A stretch of 64,000 nt of DNA from the IMG/VR virus record IMGVR_UViG_3300033064_008235, positions 1 to 64,000 of that record, one strand, 5' to 3'. Under the pieces are notes generated by a model, which was not told the DNA's origin, did no database searches, and was given only the letters and a program-made list of their open reading frames with translations. A program made the translations under genes and the position numbers. Shown here piece by piece: positions 52,383-60,369 of the stretch; the stretch's first letter is position 1; each line of letters opens with the position of its first letter. The DNA comes from a virus.

Positions 52383-53185
52383 GATTCACGCCTGGGTTGT
52401 ATGAGATCAGATTCAAGGCTTCGTCCAACAGTTTTTCTATTGCCTTTGAGATGATCCAAGTATGCACCCCATGTTGTGTTGATCAGTGGATGCCCTTCAC
52501 CCTTGATCAATCCCGCGCTCCAGTTTAACACTTTCCATTCAGGGTGTAGGGCTTGCACTTCTTTTCTGGTCTCATCAAACACCCAACAATCGTTCCATTC
52601 AGACATGGTCATAAGTCGTCCAGAATCATATGCCAATTGAAACTCTCCAAGCCATTTGCGAGTGATTGGGTTTCGCAAATTCATTCCGTACAACCCACAT
52701 TCAGAGAACTTTTTTTCTCGTCCCAGGTATGCTAGTCCCGTATCTGATGGCATTTGCAGTAACAAAAATGCTTCATTGAGTCCGGTATGACATATCATGT
52801 CAGCATCCATCCAAAATAACACATCAGTTTTGCAGTTGGCGGCGGCATGAAACACAGAATAGGCCTTGTGGCTAAATCGTATGGCATCCCAGCGGAATCC
52901 AATACCGGGTGCCTTGCCTTTTTTATCTGTGGGACCAGTTGCCACCTTACCACTAGCCCTGGGATCTGATCCCCATCGTTGCTTGAATGCAACAATTTCA
53001 GGACTAACTTCATGTAGATTTCTCACATGTAGATTCTTAGCTGTTTGTGTAATAGCACAATCTTCGGTGTATACATAGAGGTTAACTTCGCTGGGCCAAG
53101 TGTTTAAAAATGTATCAATCATTCGGCTGGCATACTTGTCATAGCCTGATTGATTAAATGTGGTCACTACTGCATATTTGGTCAT
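52358..53185 (-). CDS. Glycosyltransferase (GT-A), relative of the convergent gene
   Basis: 275 residues. Start YAVVTTFNQSGYDKYASRMI, VNLYVYTEDC, FSHKAYSVFHAAANCKTDVL, FWMDADMICHTGL (DxD), CGLYGMNLRNPITRKW and WNDCWVFDETR. Transfer of a sugar is likely. Being a divergently placed relative of 51651-52382, it probably arose by duplication and inversion. Confidence 0.78.
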   Translation of the reverse strand: MTKYAVVTTFNQSGYDKYASRMIDTFLNTWPSEVNLYVYTEDCAITQTAKNLHVRNLHEVSPEIVAFKQRWGSDPRASGKVATGPTDKKGKAPGIGFRWDAIRFSHKAYSVFHAAANCKTDVLFWMDADMICHTGLNEAFLLLQMPSDTGLAYLGREKKFSECGLYGMNLRNPITRKWLGEFQLAYDSGRLMTMSEWNDCWVFDETRKEVQALHPEWKVLNWSAGLIKGEGHPLINTTWGAYLDHLKGNRKTVGRSLESDLIQPRRESYWLSASS

Positions 53186-53240
53186 TTAAAATCCTTGTAG
53201 ATATTTTGACTAGATCCCTGGCGTTCATACAGTAAATGCT

Positions 53241-53888
53241 TCATAGTGGTTTCCAAATTGTGTTGCTCTTACTTTTGACCTGAGCAGATTGATATGGGCC
53301 GCACAAGTCGTTTAACCATTGCTTGTGATATTCTTGTTGCCCGTTGTCTTCAATCAGCAACCAGGGTCTATTATGTTGTATGGTGTTGCGACTTCCTTCC
53401 AGCACTGCATTTTCAAAGCCTTCAACGTCTATCTTGATCCAGTCAACTGATTGAAAATTGAATCGATCAAGAGTGGTCAGTTCGCCGGTGTGTTTTTCAA
53501 ACTCAGGATTGGGAATAAATTCTTCAACTTGTTTGGTATGTCCACATTTAAGAGTTTGTAATTCAAATGTCACTGTTTGATCTTTGTCACCGAGTCCTAG
53601 ATTATGCAATTCAACATTGCTGTAACTTTCTAGATTTTTTTGCAAGACTTCAAAGTTTTTAAGCACTGGTTCAAAGCATATCACACGTTCAAACTGCTCG
53701 GCACTGGGTCTGGCAAAGATACCAATGTTGGCCCCAATATCAATCATGGTGCGTTTGCGTGGAATATTTTGAAATACATAATAACGATACCGTTGTTGAT
53801 AGTGTATATCCACATCTTCGGACAAGCGTTCACTAAAGAATCCATTGGGAGGTTCAGAACTGTACCAGAGTGAATTTATTTTATACAT
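53241..53888 (-). CDS. FkbM-family methyltransferase
   Basis: 215 residues. FkbM core: RTMIDIGANIGIFARPSAEQ, ERVICFEPVLKNFEVLQKNL, VELHNLGLGDKDQTVTFEL, DRFNFQSVDWIKIDVEGFE with the invariant KIDVEG and LLIEDNG. FkbM enzymes O-methylate sugars. Member of the glycan island; separate transcript, ends 55 bases above the glycosyltransferase. Confidence 0.88.
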   Translation of the reverse strand: MYKINSLWYSSEPPNGFFSERLSEDVDIHYQQRYRYYVFQNIPRKRTMIDIGANIGIFARPSAEQFERVICFEPVLKNFEVLQKNLESYSNVELHNLGLGDKDQTVTFELQTLKCGHTKQVEEFIPNPEFEKHTGELTTLDRFNFQSVDWIKIDVEGFENAVLEGSRNTIQHNRPWLLIEDNGQQEYHKQWLNDLCGPYQSAQVKSKSNTIWKPL

Positions 53889-53921
53889 AGTGTTTATTCA
53901 ATAACTATTTAATACCATATC

Positions 53922-54764
53922 ATGAACATCAGTATATTTAATCGCTTTGGAGCCCTTAATTCAGGGCCAGTTTTTGAAGCATTTGGTAACGGTTGTAAAA
54001 AACATTGTATACGGGTGTCCGAACACAATATGTCAGCAGACGTAGCTGTGATTTGGAGTCAGCTATGGACTGGACGCATGGCCCCTAATCGTGTTGTGTG
54101 GCAGGAATTTATAGCAAGTGGGCGCCCTGTAATCATACTGGAGGTTGGGCAATTAAATCGCGGTGTGACCTGGAAGATGGGTATCAATGGTGTAAATGCT
54201 CGTGCGTGGTTTGGTGAGGGCACAGAACCTGGGCGAGCAAAGAAACTAGCAATGCGATTACAACCGTGGCATCAAGGTGATCATATCTTGATTGCCATGC
54301 AACGTAGCGATAGTGAACAGTGGGCAGGGTTGTTACCTCCAGAAAAATGGTTGGATCATACTGTTGCTAAATTACGTGAATACACTGATCGCCCCATTGT
54401 GGTACGCCCACATCCAAGACAAAAAATTCAACCAAAGATGGGTATAAAATTTCAAACACCATTGGCATTGCGTGGAACCTACGATGAATTTGATTTTAGA
54501 TCAAATTTGCCCAGGGCATGGGCAGTGGTTAATGAAAACTCTGGTCCCGGCAGTCAAGCTGTATTAGATGGCGTACCGGCATTTGTGGGTACATATTCAA
54601 TGGCAGCACCTGTGGCCAACATGGACTATTCTTTAATAGAAAAACCACTCATGCCTGACCGCACTGCGTGGTTGGAAGATCTATGTCATACAGAATGGAC
54701 ACTGGGTGAAATTTCGTCTGGCAGGCCAATTGGAAGATTATTGGGTAGATTGCAGCCTAGCTAA
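53922..54764 (+). CDS. Surface-glycan transferase-like protein, paralog 3
   Basis: 280 residues. N-half: RFGALNSGPVFEAFGNGCKK, VAVIWSQLWTGRMAPNRVVW and VWQEFIASGRPVIILEVGQL. C-half: EYTDRPIVVRPHPRQKIQPK, AWAVVNENSGPGSQAVLDGV and YSLIEKPLMPDRTAWLEDL, matching paralogs 1 and 2. Probably a capsule-type (KpsC/KpsS-like) transferase. On the plus strand alone; its end overlaps the gmd stop by 27 bases. Confidence 0.68.
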   Translation: MNISIFNRFGALNSGPVFEAFGNGCKKHCIRVSEHNMSADVAVIWSQLWTGRMAPNRVVWQEFIASGRPVIILEVGQLNRGVTWKMGINGVNARAWFGEGTEPGRAKKLAMRLQPWHQGDHILIAMQRSDSEQWAGLLPPEKWLDHTVAKLREYTDRPIVVRPHPRQKIQPKMGIKFQTPLALRGTYDEFDFRSNLPRAWAVVNENSGPGSQAVLDGVPAFVGTYSMAAPVANMDYSLIEKPLMPDRTAWLEDLCHTEWTLGEISSGRPIGRLLGRLQPS

Positions 54765-55718
54765 ATCAGCATCCACCATGTTGCGTATCATTGTGCCAAA
54801 ATCAGTACGTGGTTTCCATCCTAACTGATTCCGAGCCGACATTGAATCTCCACACAAGCTGTACAGTTCAGCAGGTCTTTTAAATCTAGGATCAGATTTG
54901 ATTAGTGATTGCCACTCAGTGATACCTGCATGGCAAAATGCAATATCGCATAGTTCGCCAATGCTATGTTGCTCGCCAGTGGCAATAATATAATCGTTGG
55001 CTTTGGGCTGTTGTAGCATTAACCACATGGCTTCAACAAAGTCTCCCGCAAACCCCCAATCTCGTTTGGAATCAAGATTACCCAATGTGATAGACTCGGC
55101 CAATCCCAATTTAATTCTGGCAACACCATCGGTGACTTTGCGTGTGACAAACTCACGTCCGCGCAATGGGCTTTCGTGATTGAATAATATTCCCGAGCAA
55201 GCATATAAGCTATAACTTTCACGGAAGTTTATAGTCATCCAATGGCTGTATAGTTTACTAATCCCATATGGACTGCAAGGGCGGAATGGAGTGGTTTCAT
55301 TTTGTTGCCATAGTTCAGTTGCATTTCCAAACATCTCACTTGTGCTGGCTTGATAAAATCGTGTATTAGGATTGTGAGTACGAATAGCATTGAGCAAATT
55401 CAATACTCCAATGGAGTTCACTTCTGTTGTGAGTTTGTTGAGATCCCAACTTGACCCTACAAAACTCTGCGCTGCAAGATTATACACTTCTGCAGGTTTT
55501 AGAGTTTGCATGAGATGGTTCATGTTGTTTTCGTCAGTGATATCTCCAGTGACCAACTCAATATCGTTTTCTATCCCCAACCACTTGATATTGTCCAAGT
55601 TTGGGTTTGAGTATCGTTTGATCAGGCCATACACATGATAGCCTTTTTCAACCAATAGCTTGGCAAGATATGGACCGTCTTGGCCGGTCATGCCTGTTAT
55701 AAATGCAGTGCGTTTCAT
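54738..55718 (-). CDS. gmd: GDP-mannose 4,6-dehydratase
   Basis: 326 residues from ATG 55718. SDR fold with GMTGQDG at 9-15, SxExFG-type active site ASTSEMFG and the YGISK catalytic pair at 151-155. It converts GDP-mannose to GDP-4-keto-6-deoxymannose, the precursor of GDP-fucose and of 6-deoxy sugars such as rhamnose and perosamine. No reductase or epimerase for the next step is visible, so host enzymes must complete the pathway. It supplies sugars for the island's transferases. Start codon could also be 5 codons earlier. Confidence 0.93.
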   Translation of the reverse strand: MKRTAFITGMTGQDGPYLAKLLVEKGYHVYGLIKRYSNPNLDNIKWLGIENDIELVTGDITDENNMNHLMQTLKPAEVYNLAAQSFVGSSWDLNKLTTEVNSIGVLNLLNAIRTHNPNTRFYQASTSEMFGNATELWQQNETTPFRPCSPYGISKLYSHWMTINFRESYSLYACSGILFNHESPLRGREFVTRKVTDGVARIKLGLAESITLGNLDSKRDWGFAGDFVEAMWLMLQQPKANDYIIATGEQHSIGELCDIAFCHAGITEWQSLIKSDPRFKRPAELYSLCGDSMSARNQLGWKPRTDFGTMIRNMVDADLARLQSTQ

Positions 55719-55742
55719 AACATTATGTATCACAAAAGTCAG

Positions 55743-56195
55743 TCACACTGTAATATCTTCCATTCCCGCTGTACGGAGCTTGACCACGTGCCCCATTTGC
55801 CACTGTTTGCTGTCTAGACCTTTGAGAATACCCAACCAGCGATTGCGTAAGTATGCCACTTCGTTGATTATGGTTTCATAGTCAATTACTTCATCTTCAC
55901 CTTCGGCATACTTTTCAGCATCTCTACTGGTAAGGGCACGAGCATATGCTTCAAGATATTTCTTATAATGTTTTCTACGTATCTTGCGTAGTTGTATGTT
56001 GAGATAGTTCAACACTGCCTCAACTTCTTGAAGCTGATTGAATCTTTGTTCTGTAACGCCAGGAAGAGCCGTGATGTTCTTTTCTAAAACACCACGGATC
56101 CTACAATCATTTTGAGCCGCTACTAGCTCTGTCTCGTAGTATGTGATAAAATCTGGAATGGCTGAAAGATCAGCTACCACGCGGCTATACCACAT
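55743..56195 (-). CDS. uvsY: UvsY recombination mediator
   Basis: 150 residues (T4 UvsY 137). Helical with IPDFITYYETELVAAQNDCR, then VLEKNITALPGVTEQRFNQL and EAVLNYLNIQLRKIRRK, the conserved core of UvsY in T4-like cyanophages. UvsY loads UvsX onto gp32-coated single-strand DNA. It sits beside uvsX and gp32, giving all three presynaptic partners in 5 kb. It begins one base into the 89-aa gene's stop. Confidence 0.85.
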   Translation of the reverse strand: MWYSRVVADLSAIPDFITYYETELVAAQNDCRIRGVLEKNITALPGVTEQRFNQLQEVEAVLNYLNIQLRKIRRKHYKKYLEAYARALTSRDAEKYAEGEDEVIDYETIINEVAYLRNRWLGILKGLDSKQWQMGHVVKLRTAGMEDITV

Positions 56196-56464
56196 TAATT
56201 TTCCCAGTCGTCAGCGTGATAATCTTCTTCTTCATCAGCTTCTTCATCTTCGTCTTCAAAGCTCTTGTCATTGTCAAGATATGCTGTGAGAGCACGTTTG
56301 ATGTCTGGATCACCTTTGAATGCATTTCGAATGTCATCCACATCACAATCATTGTCAATCAAAATTGCAACTATAGTTTCGGTTGCCTCATTACGATCAA
56401 CGGTGTTTACATATCTCTTGAGTTCAGACCAGAGTTCGCTGGCCACTGCTACTGCTTCATTCAT
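56195..56464 (-). CDS. Small acidic protein between uvsX and uvsY
   Basis: 89 residues. Helical (VASELWSELKRYVNTVDRNE, TIVAILIDNDCDVDDIRNAF) with a very acidic C-terminal tail (EDEDEEADEEEDYHAD). It overlaps uvsX by 4 bases and uvsY by one base, so it is part of the same operon. The acidic tail could bind DNA-binding partners or mimic DNA. Unknown function; T4-like cyanophages have a gene here, from memory. Confidence 0.7.
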   Translation of the reverse strand: MNEAVAVASELWSELKRYVNTVDRNEATETIVAILIDNDCDVDDIRNAFKGDPDIKRALTAYLDNDKSFEDEDEEADEEEDYHADDWEN

Positions 56465-57696
56465 TCTGCTGTCTCCTCCTGGGTACTTACCTCTTCCCTG
56501 TGATTTCCAAAATCCGCCATTGCACGGTCCAAGCAGCCTTCCTCATTGGCTTCCCACTTCTTGCGAAACTTCTTGATAATCTCACCGTCAGTAGTAACAA
56601 ACACTAAACTATTGCCTTCTTTCTTCAGCATGTTGCGCTTCTCCATGAGATCCACCATACCCGAGTATGGACTCATACCTGTTTCATACGGAATCTTTAC
56701 CTGCACACCTTCAAAAGGTTTGGCATAGCGTGTTTTCATTACTTTGCAAGCAGCACGGATGCCCATAACATCTGAGATCTTGTTGCCGTCTTCATCTTCT
56801 TTCAGCTTGAGTTTCTTCATGGCCACAACAATTGAGCTGGCATAGATAAAGCCTTGACCACCGGATATCTTATCATCCGGATCAAACATGTCCTGACTTG
56901 CATAAGTGTGATTGGTACAAACCAATCCCACATTGTATGAACCAAACATATTCACACAGTTACGTACCAAACTAGTAAGTGCTTTGGGTTTGCGGCCCAT
57001 GTCACCTTTCATCTCGCCTGCTTCGAACTGATTCACATCAGTTGGTGTAAGCAACATTCCCAATGAATCAATAACAAACATGACCTTAGGACGATCAGTA
57101 TCGGGCAATGCCTTGTAATCAATCATGAATGTGGAGATGGCTTTGGCCACATCATCAATCATGGACATGCTTAGTTTAAGCAATTTTGAATCGCTGGTAT
57201 CCACGCCCAGTGCTTTGAGCCAATCCTCATCTAGTGCGTTTTCACTATCCACTAGCACTACATAGATGCCCTGTGCTTGTGCGTTCTTGATAATGTTGCC
57301 GGAGCAGATATAACTTTTTCCGCTATTGTGGCTTGAGATACCATCTCCCCAATATCTATGATTAGGATGATCTACCGTGAAGTCATAACACTCTTCAGGA
57401 GTAACTTCAATAACCGAAACTATTGGATCAGACTTATTAGATTTAGTGATCAACAATGTACCCACATCAACATTACCTGCCGGAACCCAATTGTTGTTAG
57501 ATAACTGCAATAAATGATTGTTAGCACATCGAGTAATTAGTCCACCTAGTGTGATTACTTCAACCATTGGCAACACCCCTTTGTTAAACCAAGCCGTAAT
57601 AGGCTCAAATCCGTCGGGTGTATCAATTTCTAAATTATATTCCCCACATTCCCATAACTTTTTTAGTTCGCCAACGGTAACTTCTTTAAATGCCAT
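56461..57696 (-). CDS. uvsX: UvsX recombinase C-terminal fragment with split-intein C half
   Basis: 411 residues. Residues 1-124: intein C-half (EVTVGELKKLWECGEYNLEI, CANNHLLQL, ECYDFTVDHPNHRYWGDG and terminal SSHN), +1 Ser. Residues 125-411: UvsX core from SGKSYICSGNIIKNAQAQG, Walker B-type VMFVIDSLGMLL, L2-type FDPDDKISGGQGF and the C-terminal DNA-binding end. It completes the P-loop GESGSGKS with the N fragment. Spliced UvsX would be 351 residues (T4 391). It overlaps the endonuclease stop by 11 bases. Confidence 0.93.
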   Translation of the reverse strand: MAFKEVTVGELKKLWECGEYNLEIDTPDGFEPITAWFNKGVLPMVEVITLGGLITRCANNHLLQLSNNNWVPAGNVDVGTLLITKSNKSDPIVSVIEVTPEECYDFTVDHPNHRYWGDGISSHNSGKSYICSGNIIKNAQAQGIYVVLVDSENALDEDWLKALGVDTSDSKLLKLSMSMIDDVAKAISTFMIDYKALPDTDRPKVMFVIDSLGMLLTPTDVNQFEAGEMKGDMGRKPKALTSLVRNCVNMFGSYNVGLVCTNHTYASQDMFDPDDKISGGQGFIYASSIVVAMKKLKLKEDEDGNKISDVMGIRAACKVMKTRYAKPFEGVQVKIPYETGMSPYSGMVDLMEKRNMLKKEGNSLVFVTTDGEIIKKFRKKWEANEEGCLDRAMADFGNHREEVSTQEETAE

Positions 57697-58759
57697 TTTT
57701 AATCTCCTTAATAATTTTTTCTGCTACGCAATGAGGGTTAGTCATAACTTCACTTTCCCATACTATGATAACATTATTGACTTCTTTATGCGCGGCAATT
57801 TTTGCCATTCTTTCATTATCTGTATTCCATATTTCATCCGATGATCTATTGTATGCCACAAAATCCGCATTATATTTTTTAGGATTCCTATGCCAAAAGT
57901 CTCCATAATATTCAATCACTGTTTTTGATATACTATCATAGAAATCAACGCACCAAGTTCCAATCTGCTTCTCATAGTTTTTTGTTTTATAATACGTTCC
58001 TTCATGTCCCAACATTTCATCTAATATCATAAAGAATACCTGAGACGTCTTGGAGAAACTATTTCTCTTTGCATAATATCGATTTGATAATTTAGTTGCA
58101 TCTGCTAATTCATAACCACGTAAAACAAAAGCATCAATGCTATGTCCTTTTTTCTGATTTATTAATATCTTCTCTTCTTCAGACTTGGCAGCTAATGTAG
58201 CTAGCCATTGTGCTATTACCACGGGAGACCTAGCATGAGATTGTGATTCAGATACTTTAATTTTGGCCTCTTCCTCCGAATATCCCCGCATTACCCAATA
58301 CCCAATGCATCTAATAGAATAATCAGTTGCTCCTTTTTGTGCTGCTGGAGATTTTGCTGACCTCTTGGATTGAATCTCTGTAACTTTTTTTTGTGCGTTT
58401 TCTACAGTGTATCCTTTATCTTGCCAGTAAATTACTCTATTCTGAAAATGATTAGTTTTCTTTTTGGATGCTTCCACATAATGCTTTCTCCAGTGATCTC
58501 CATATCTTAATACAAATGAATATTTTGAAGGGCTCGACGGCATTGCCTTTAATCGTCTGAGTCGACCCAAATAGTTACTTAAATCATATTTTATCATATA
58601 TGCCAATGCAGGTAACCAATTCTCACATTTTTTTGGTGATCCATAAGTATCAAATACTAATAATAAACGTTCACATTGCTTATTCGTCAAGGACGCCCCG
58701 TTACCTATAATTGCGCCAACTGCTTTTCTTTTTAGAAATCTATCTATATTTTTAGTCAT
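57686..58759 (-). CDS. EDxHD/Vsr-like homing endonuclease inside uvsX
   Basis: 357 residues from ATG 58759 (AGGA 8 bases upstream). Helical DNA-binding repeats VIYWQDKGYTVENAQKKVTE, SPAAQKGATDYSIRCIGYW and GYSEEEAKIKVSESQSHARS, then a Vsr-like nuclease with VDFYDSISKTVIEYYGDFWH, NPKKY and NVIIVWESE. Clearly a paralog of the uvsW endonuclease. A TATAAATA late promoter lies just upstream, in the gap after the UvsX N fragment, so it can be expressed separately. Confidence 0.9.
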   Translation of the reverse strand: MTKNIDRFLKRKAVGAIIGNGASLTNKQCERLLLVFDTYGSPKKCENWLPALAYMIKYDLSNYLGRLRRLKAMPSSPSKYSFVLRYGDHWRKHYVEASKKKTNHFQNRVIYWQDKGYTVENAQKKVTEIQSKRSAKSPAAQKGATDYSIRCIGYWVMRGYSEEEAKIKVSESQSHARSPVVIAQWLATLAAKSEEEKILINQKKGHSIDAFVLRGYELADATKLSNRYYAKRNSFSKTSQVFFMILDEMLGHEGTYYKTKNYEKQIGTWCVDFYDSISKTVIEYYGDFWHRNPKKYNADFVAYNRSSDEIWNTDNERMAKIAAHKEVNNVIIVWESEVMTNPHCVAEKIIKEIKNGI

Positions 58760-58780
58760 GCACAATTCCTAAGTTATGAG

Positions 58781-58788
58781 TATTTATA
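58781..58788 (-). promoter_or_regulatory. Late promoter of the uvsX endonuclease
   Basis: Exact TATAAATA on the minus strand, 21 bases before the endonuclease start. Confidence 0.6.
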
Positions 58789-58815
58789 CAAATGCGTTAG
58801 TATGTGGGCATAAAC

Positions 58816-59058
58816 TTATGTCTTTTTAGATATTCTAATTGTTACTTTGGCCGATTCGGGCAAGCACCCCGACTCGCCTGCAAAAACAGTAACCTTACCC
58901 AATGGAATACCTCTATTGAAGTCTCCAGAGATCAAATAGTTCAATGCAAAGTTGCCAGTAGACACCCAGTCGGTTGGGTCGTTGAAACCAATGCTCAATC
59001 CTTCAATTGACTTGGTAATTTCTTTTCTAAACTTACTAACATCGAAGGGCTTAGACAT
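58816..59058 (-). CDS. uvsX: UvsX recombinase N-terminal fragment with split-intein N half
   Basis: 80 residues: 64 of UvsX (SIEGLSIGFNDPTDWVSTGN, ALNYLISGDFNRGIPLGKVT, ending FAGESG) and 16 of intein N-half (CLPESAKVTIRISKKT). It holds the first half of the P-loop, so activity depends on splicing with 56461-57696. A ribosome site TTAAAGGA precedes the ATG. UvsX catalyses strand exchange in phage recombination-dependent replication. Confidence 0.92.
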   Translation of the reverse strand: MSKPFDVSKFRKEITKSIEGLSIGFNDPTDWVSTGNFALNYLISGDFNRGIPLGKVTVFAGESGCLPESAKVTIRISKKT

Positions 59059-59201
59059 TTGTTTTTTCCTTTAATAATTTATAATTTTTAGATATAGTTT
59101 GATCTACATCTATTAGAGATATACCCACGTGAACATAGCTTGCCTGAAAAATAGGTAGGCGAACTGTTCATTTAAGCAATTTCTCTTGGTGTTATATTAC
59201 A

Positions 59202-59235
59202 AAAGAACACAGAGAGCTGCCTCTCTGTGTTCTTT
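59202..59235 (-). terminator. Terminator of the gp32 gene
   Basis: AAAGAACACAGAGAG / CTCTCTGTGTTCTTT hairpin (15-bp stem) followed by U-rich sequence on the minus strand. It sits between gp32 and uvsX. Confidence 0.88.
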
Positions 59236-59241
59236 GGTTGC

Positions 59242-60234
59242 TTACTTGGCGGTGCGTGAGCGTATCATGGCCAAAATGTCTTCGGCCTTTCTGCTGCCTT
59301 CTGCTGACTTGGACACAGGTGCTGATGTCACTGCTGGTTCGTCATCAAAGTCCGTGGCCACAGGTGCTTTAACTGCTGGTTTAGACACTGGTTTAGACAC
59401 TGGTGTATCTTCATCCGCATCTGCCGCAGACGCTGTTCCGGATGGCGCACTCATCCCAGCTGGGCGATAGTATTGTCCCCAACGTTCAGAATCAAATGGT
59501 TGGCCATCCACGCTGGCTTCAAACATCTCTTTGATCACGTTGAGTTCTACTGCTGTGGGTTTCTTGGGCAAGAATGTGCTGAGATCAAACAAGCCATATT
59601 TTTCAATTGCTGCTTGTTCAGCTTCAGTCAGTGCAGACTCTTTACGTGACCACTTGCTGGTGTTGTAATCTGCATACCCACCCTTTTGAGTTTTTGCAAT
59701 ACGGAAGTCAAGACCAGCTGAATAATCAGTTGGCAAGTTTTCCAATTCTGGATCCATCAATGCACCTTTGATGATTGCAAAGATCTGAGGTCCAATCACA
59801 AACTTGCGGATGGGATTGTCTGGAGTTCTGTCATCTGCAAGAGAATTGTCACGCACAAAACCTTGATAGATGTAGCTGCGCTTTTTCCAATACTTGCGAC
59901 CCATTTCTTCAAGACTCTTGTCCTTGAACCAGGGGCGTACTTCAGTGAGGATGGGGCAAGTGTCGCCCCACATTTCCATACAAGGTACTTGTACCATAAC
60001 CTGTTTGGATTCCATCTCTCCTTTGACGCCGTTGAAGGGCAGTCGAATCATGGCCCGTTCGGCCCAGAAGAATGTGTTTTTAGTGTTGCCATCCGGTAAG
60101 AATCGAAGATTACAAGATTGTCCTTCTTCAAGATTCCAATGAGGATAAATGGAGTTGTCTCCGCCAGAGGATTGTCCTCCTTGTTTGTTTTCTGCTGCCT
60201 GTAGTCGTGCTCGAATTTCTGCTAAAGTTGCCAT
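59242..60234 (-). CDS. Single-strand DNA-binding protein gp32
   Basis: 330 residues (T4 gp32 301). N-terminal basic helix (IRARLQAAENKQGGQSS), OB-fold core with WNLEEGQSCNLRFLPDG, FWAERAMIRLPFNGVKG, CMEMWGDTCPI and RSYIYQGFVRDNS, then linker and a Pro/Ala/Asp C-terminal tail (PVSKPVSKPAVKAP). It coats single-strand DNA and coordinates replication, recombination and repair. Between a strong promoter and a terminator, so transcribed as a monocistronic message at high level. Confidence 0.93.
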   Translation of the reverse strand: MATLAEIRARLQAAENKQGGQSSGGDNSIYPHWNLEEGQSCNLRFLPDGNTKNTFFWAERAMIRLPFNGVKGEMESKQVMVQVPCMEMWGDTCPILTEVRPWFKDKSLEEMGRKYWKKRSYIYQGFVRDNSLADDRTPDNPIRKFVIGPQIFAIIKGALMDPELENLPTDYSAGLDFRIAKTQKGGYADYNTSKWSRKESALTEAEQAAIEKYGLFDLSTFLPKKPTAVELNVIKEMFEASVDGQPFDSERWGQYYRPAGMSAPSGTASAADADEDTPVSKPVSKPAVKAPVATDFDDEPAVTSAPVSKSAEGSRKAEDILAMIRSRTAK

Positions 60235-60308
60235 AGTTTTTTCTCCTGTAAATGCCTATGTAAAATGCCTATCTAAGTATTTAGATTGTGTTGCCTGTGT
60301 CACAAATG

Positions 60309-60342
60309 AAAAAGCGCAAACACAGTAGTAGTATATGCGCTT
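60309..60342 (-). terminator. Terminator of the 532-aa virion gene
   Basis: AAGCGCA/TGCGCTT 7-bp stem with a 17-base loop and U-run. The loop holds the -10 box of the gp32 promoter. Confidence 0.6.
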
Positions 60343-60358
60343 CTTGTCTCTGTGTCAA
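60330..60358 (-). promoter_or_regulatory. Strong sigma70 promoter for gp32
   Basis: TTGACA (60358-60353), 17-bp spacer, TATACT (60335-60330). Predicted start near 60323, inside the loop of the upstream terminator hairpin. Confidence 0.8.
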
Positions 60359-60369
60359 TGTTATTTATG

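Larger units (their letters stand above)
57325..58866 (-). other. UvsX split intein (very short N half, HEG between)
   Basis: N-half 58866-58819: only 16 residues (CLPESAKVTIRISKKT). C-half 57696-57325: 124 residues ending SSHN. It joins AGESG to SGKSY inside the P-loop. Confidence 0.88.
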
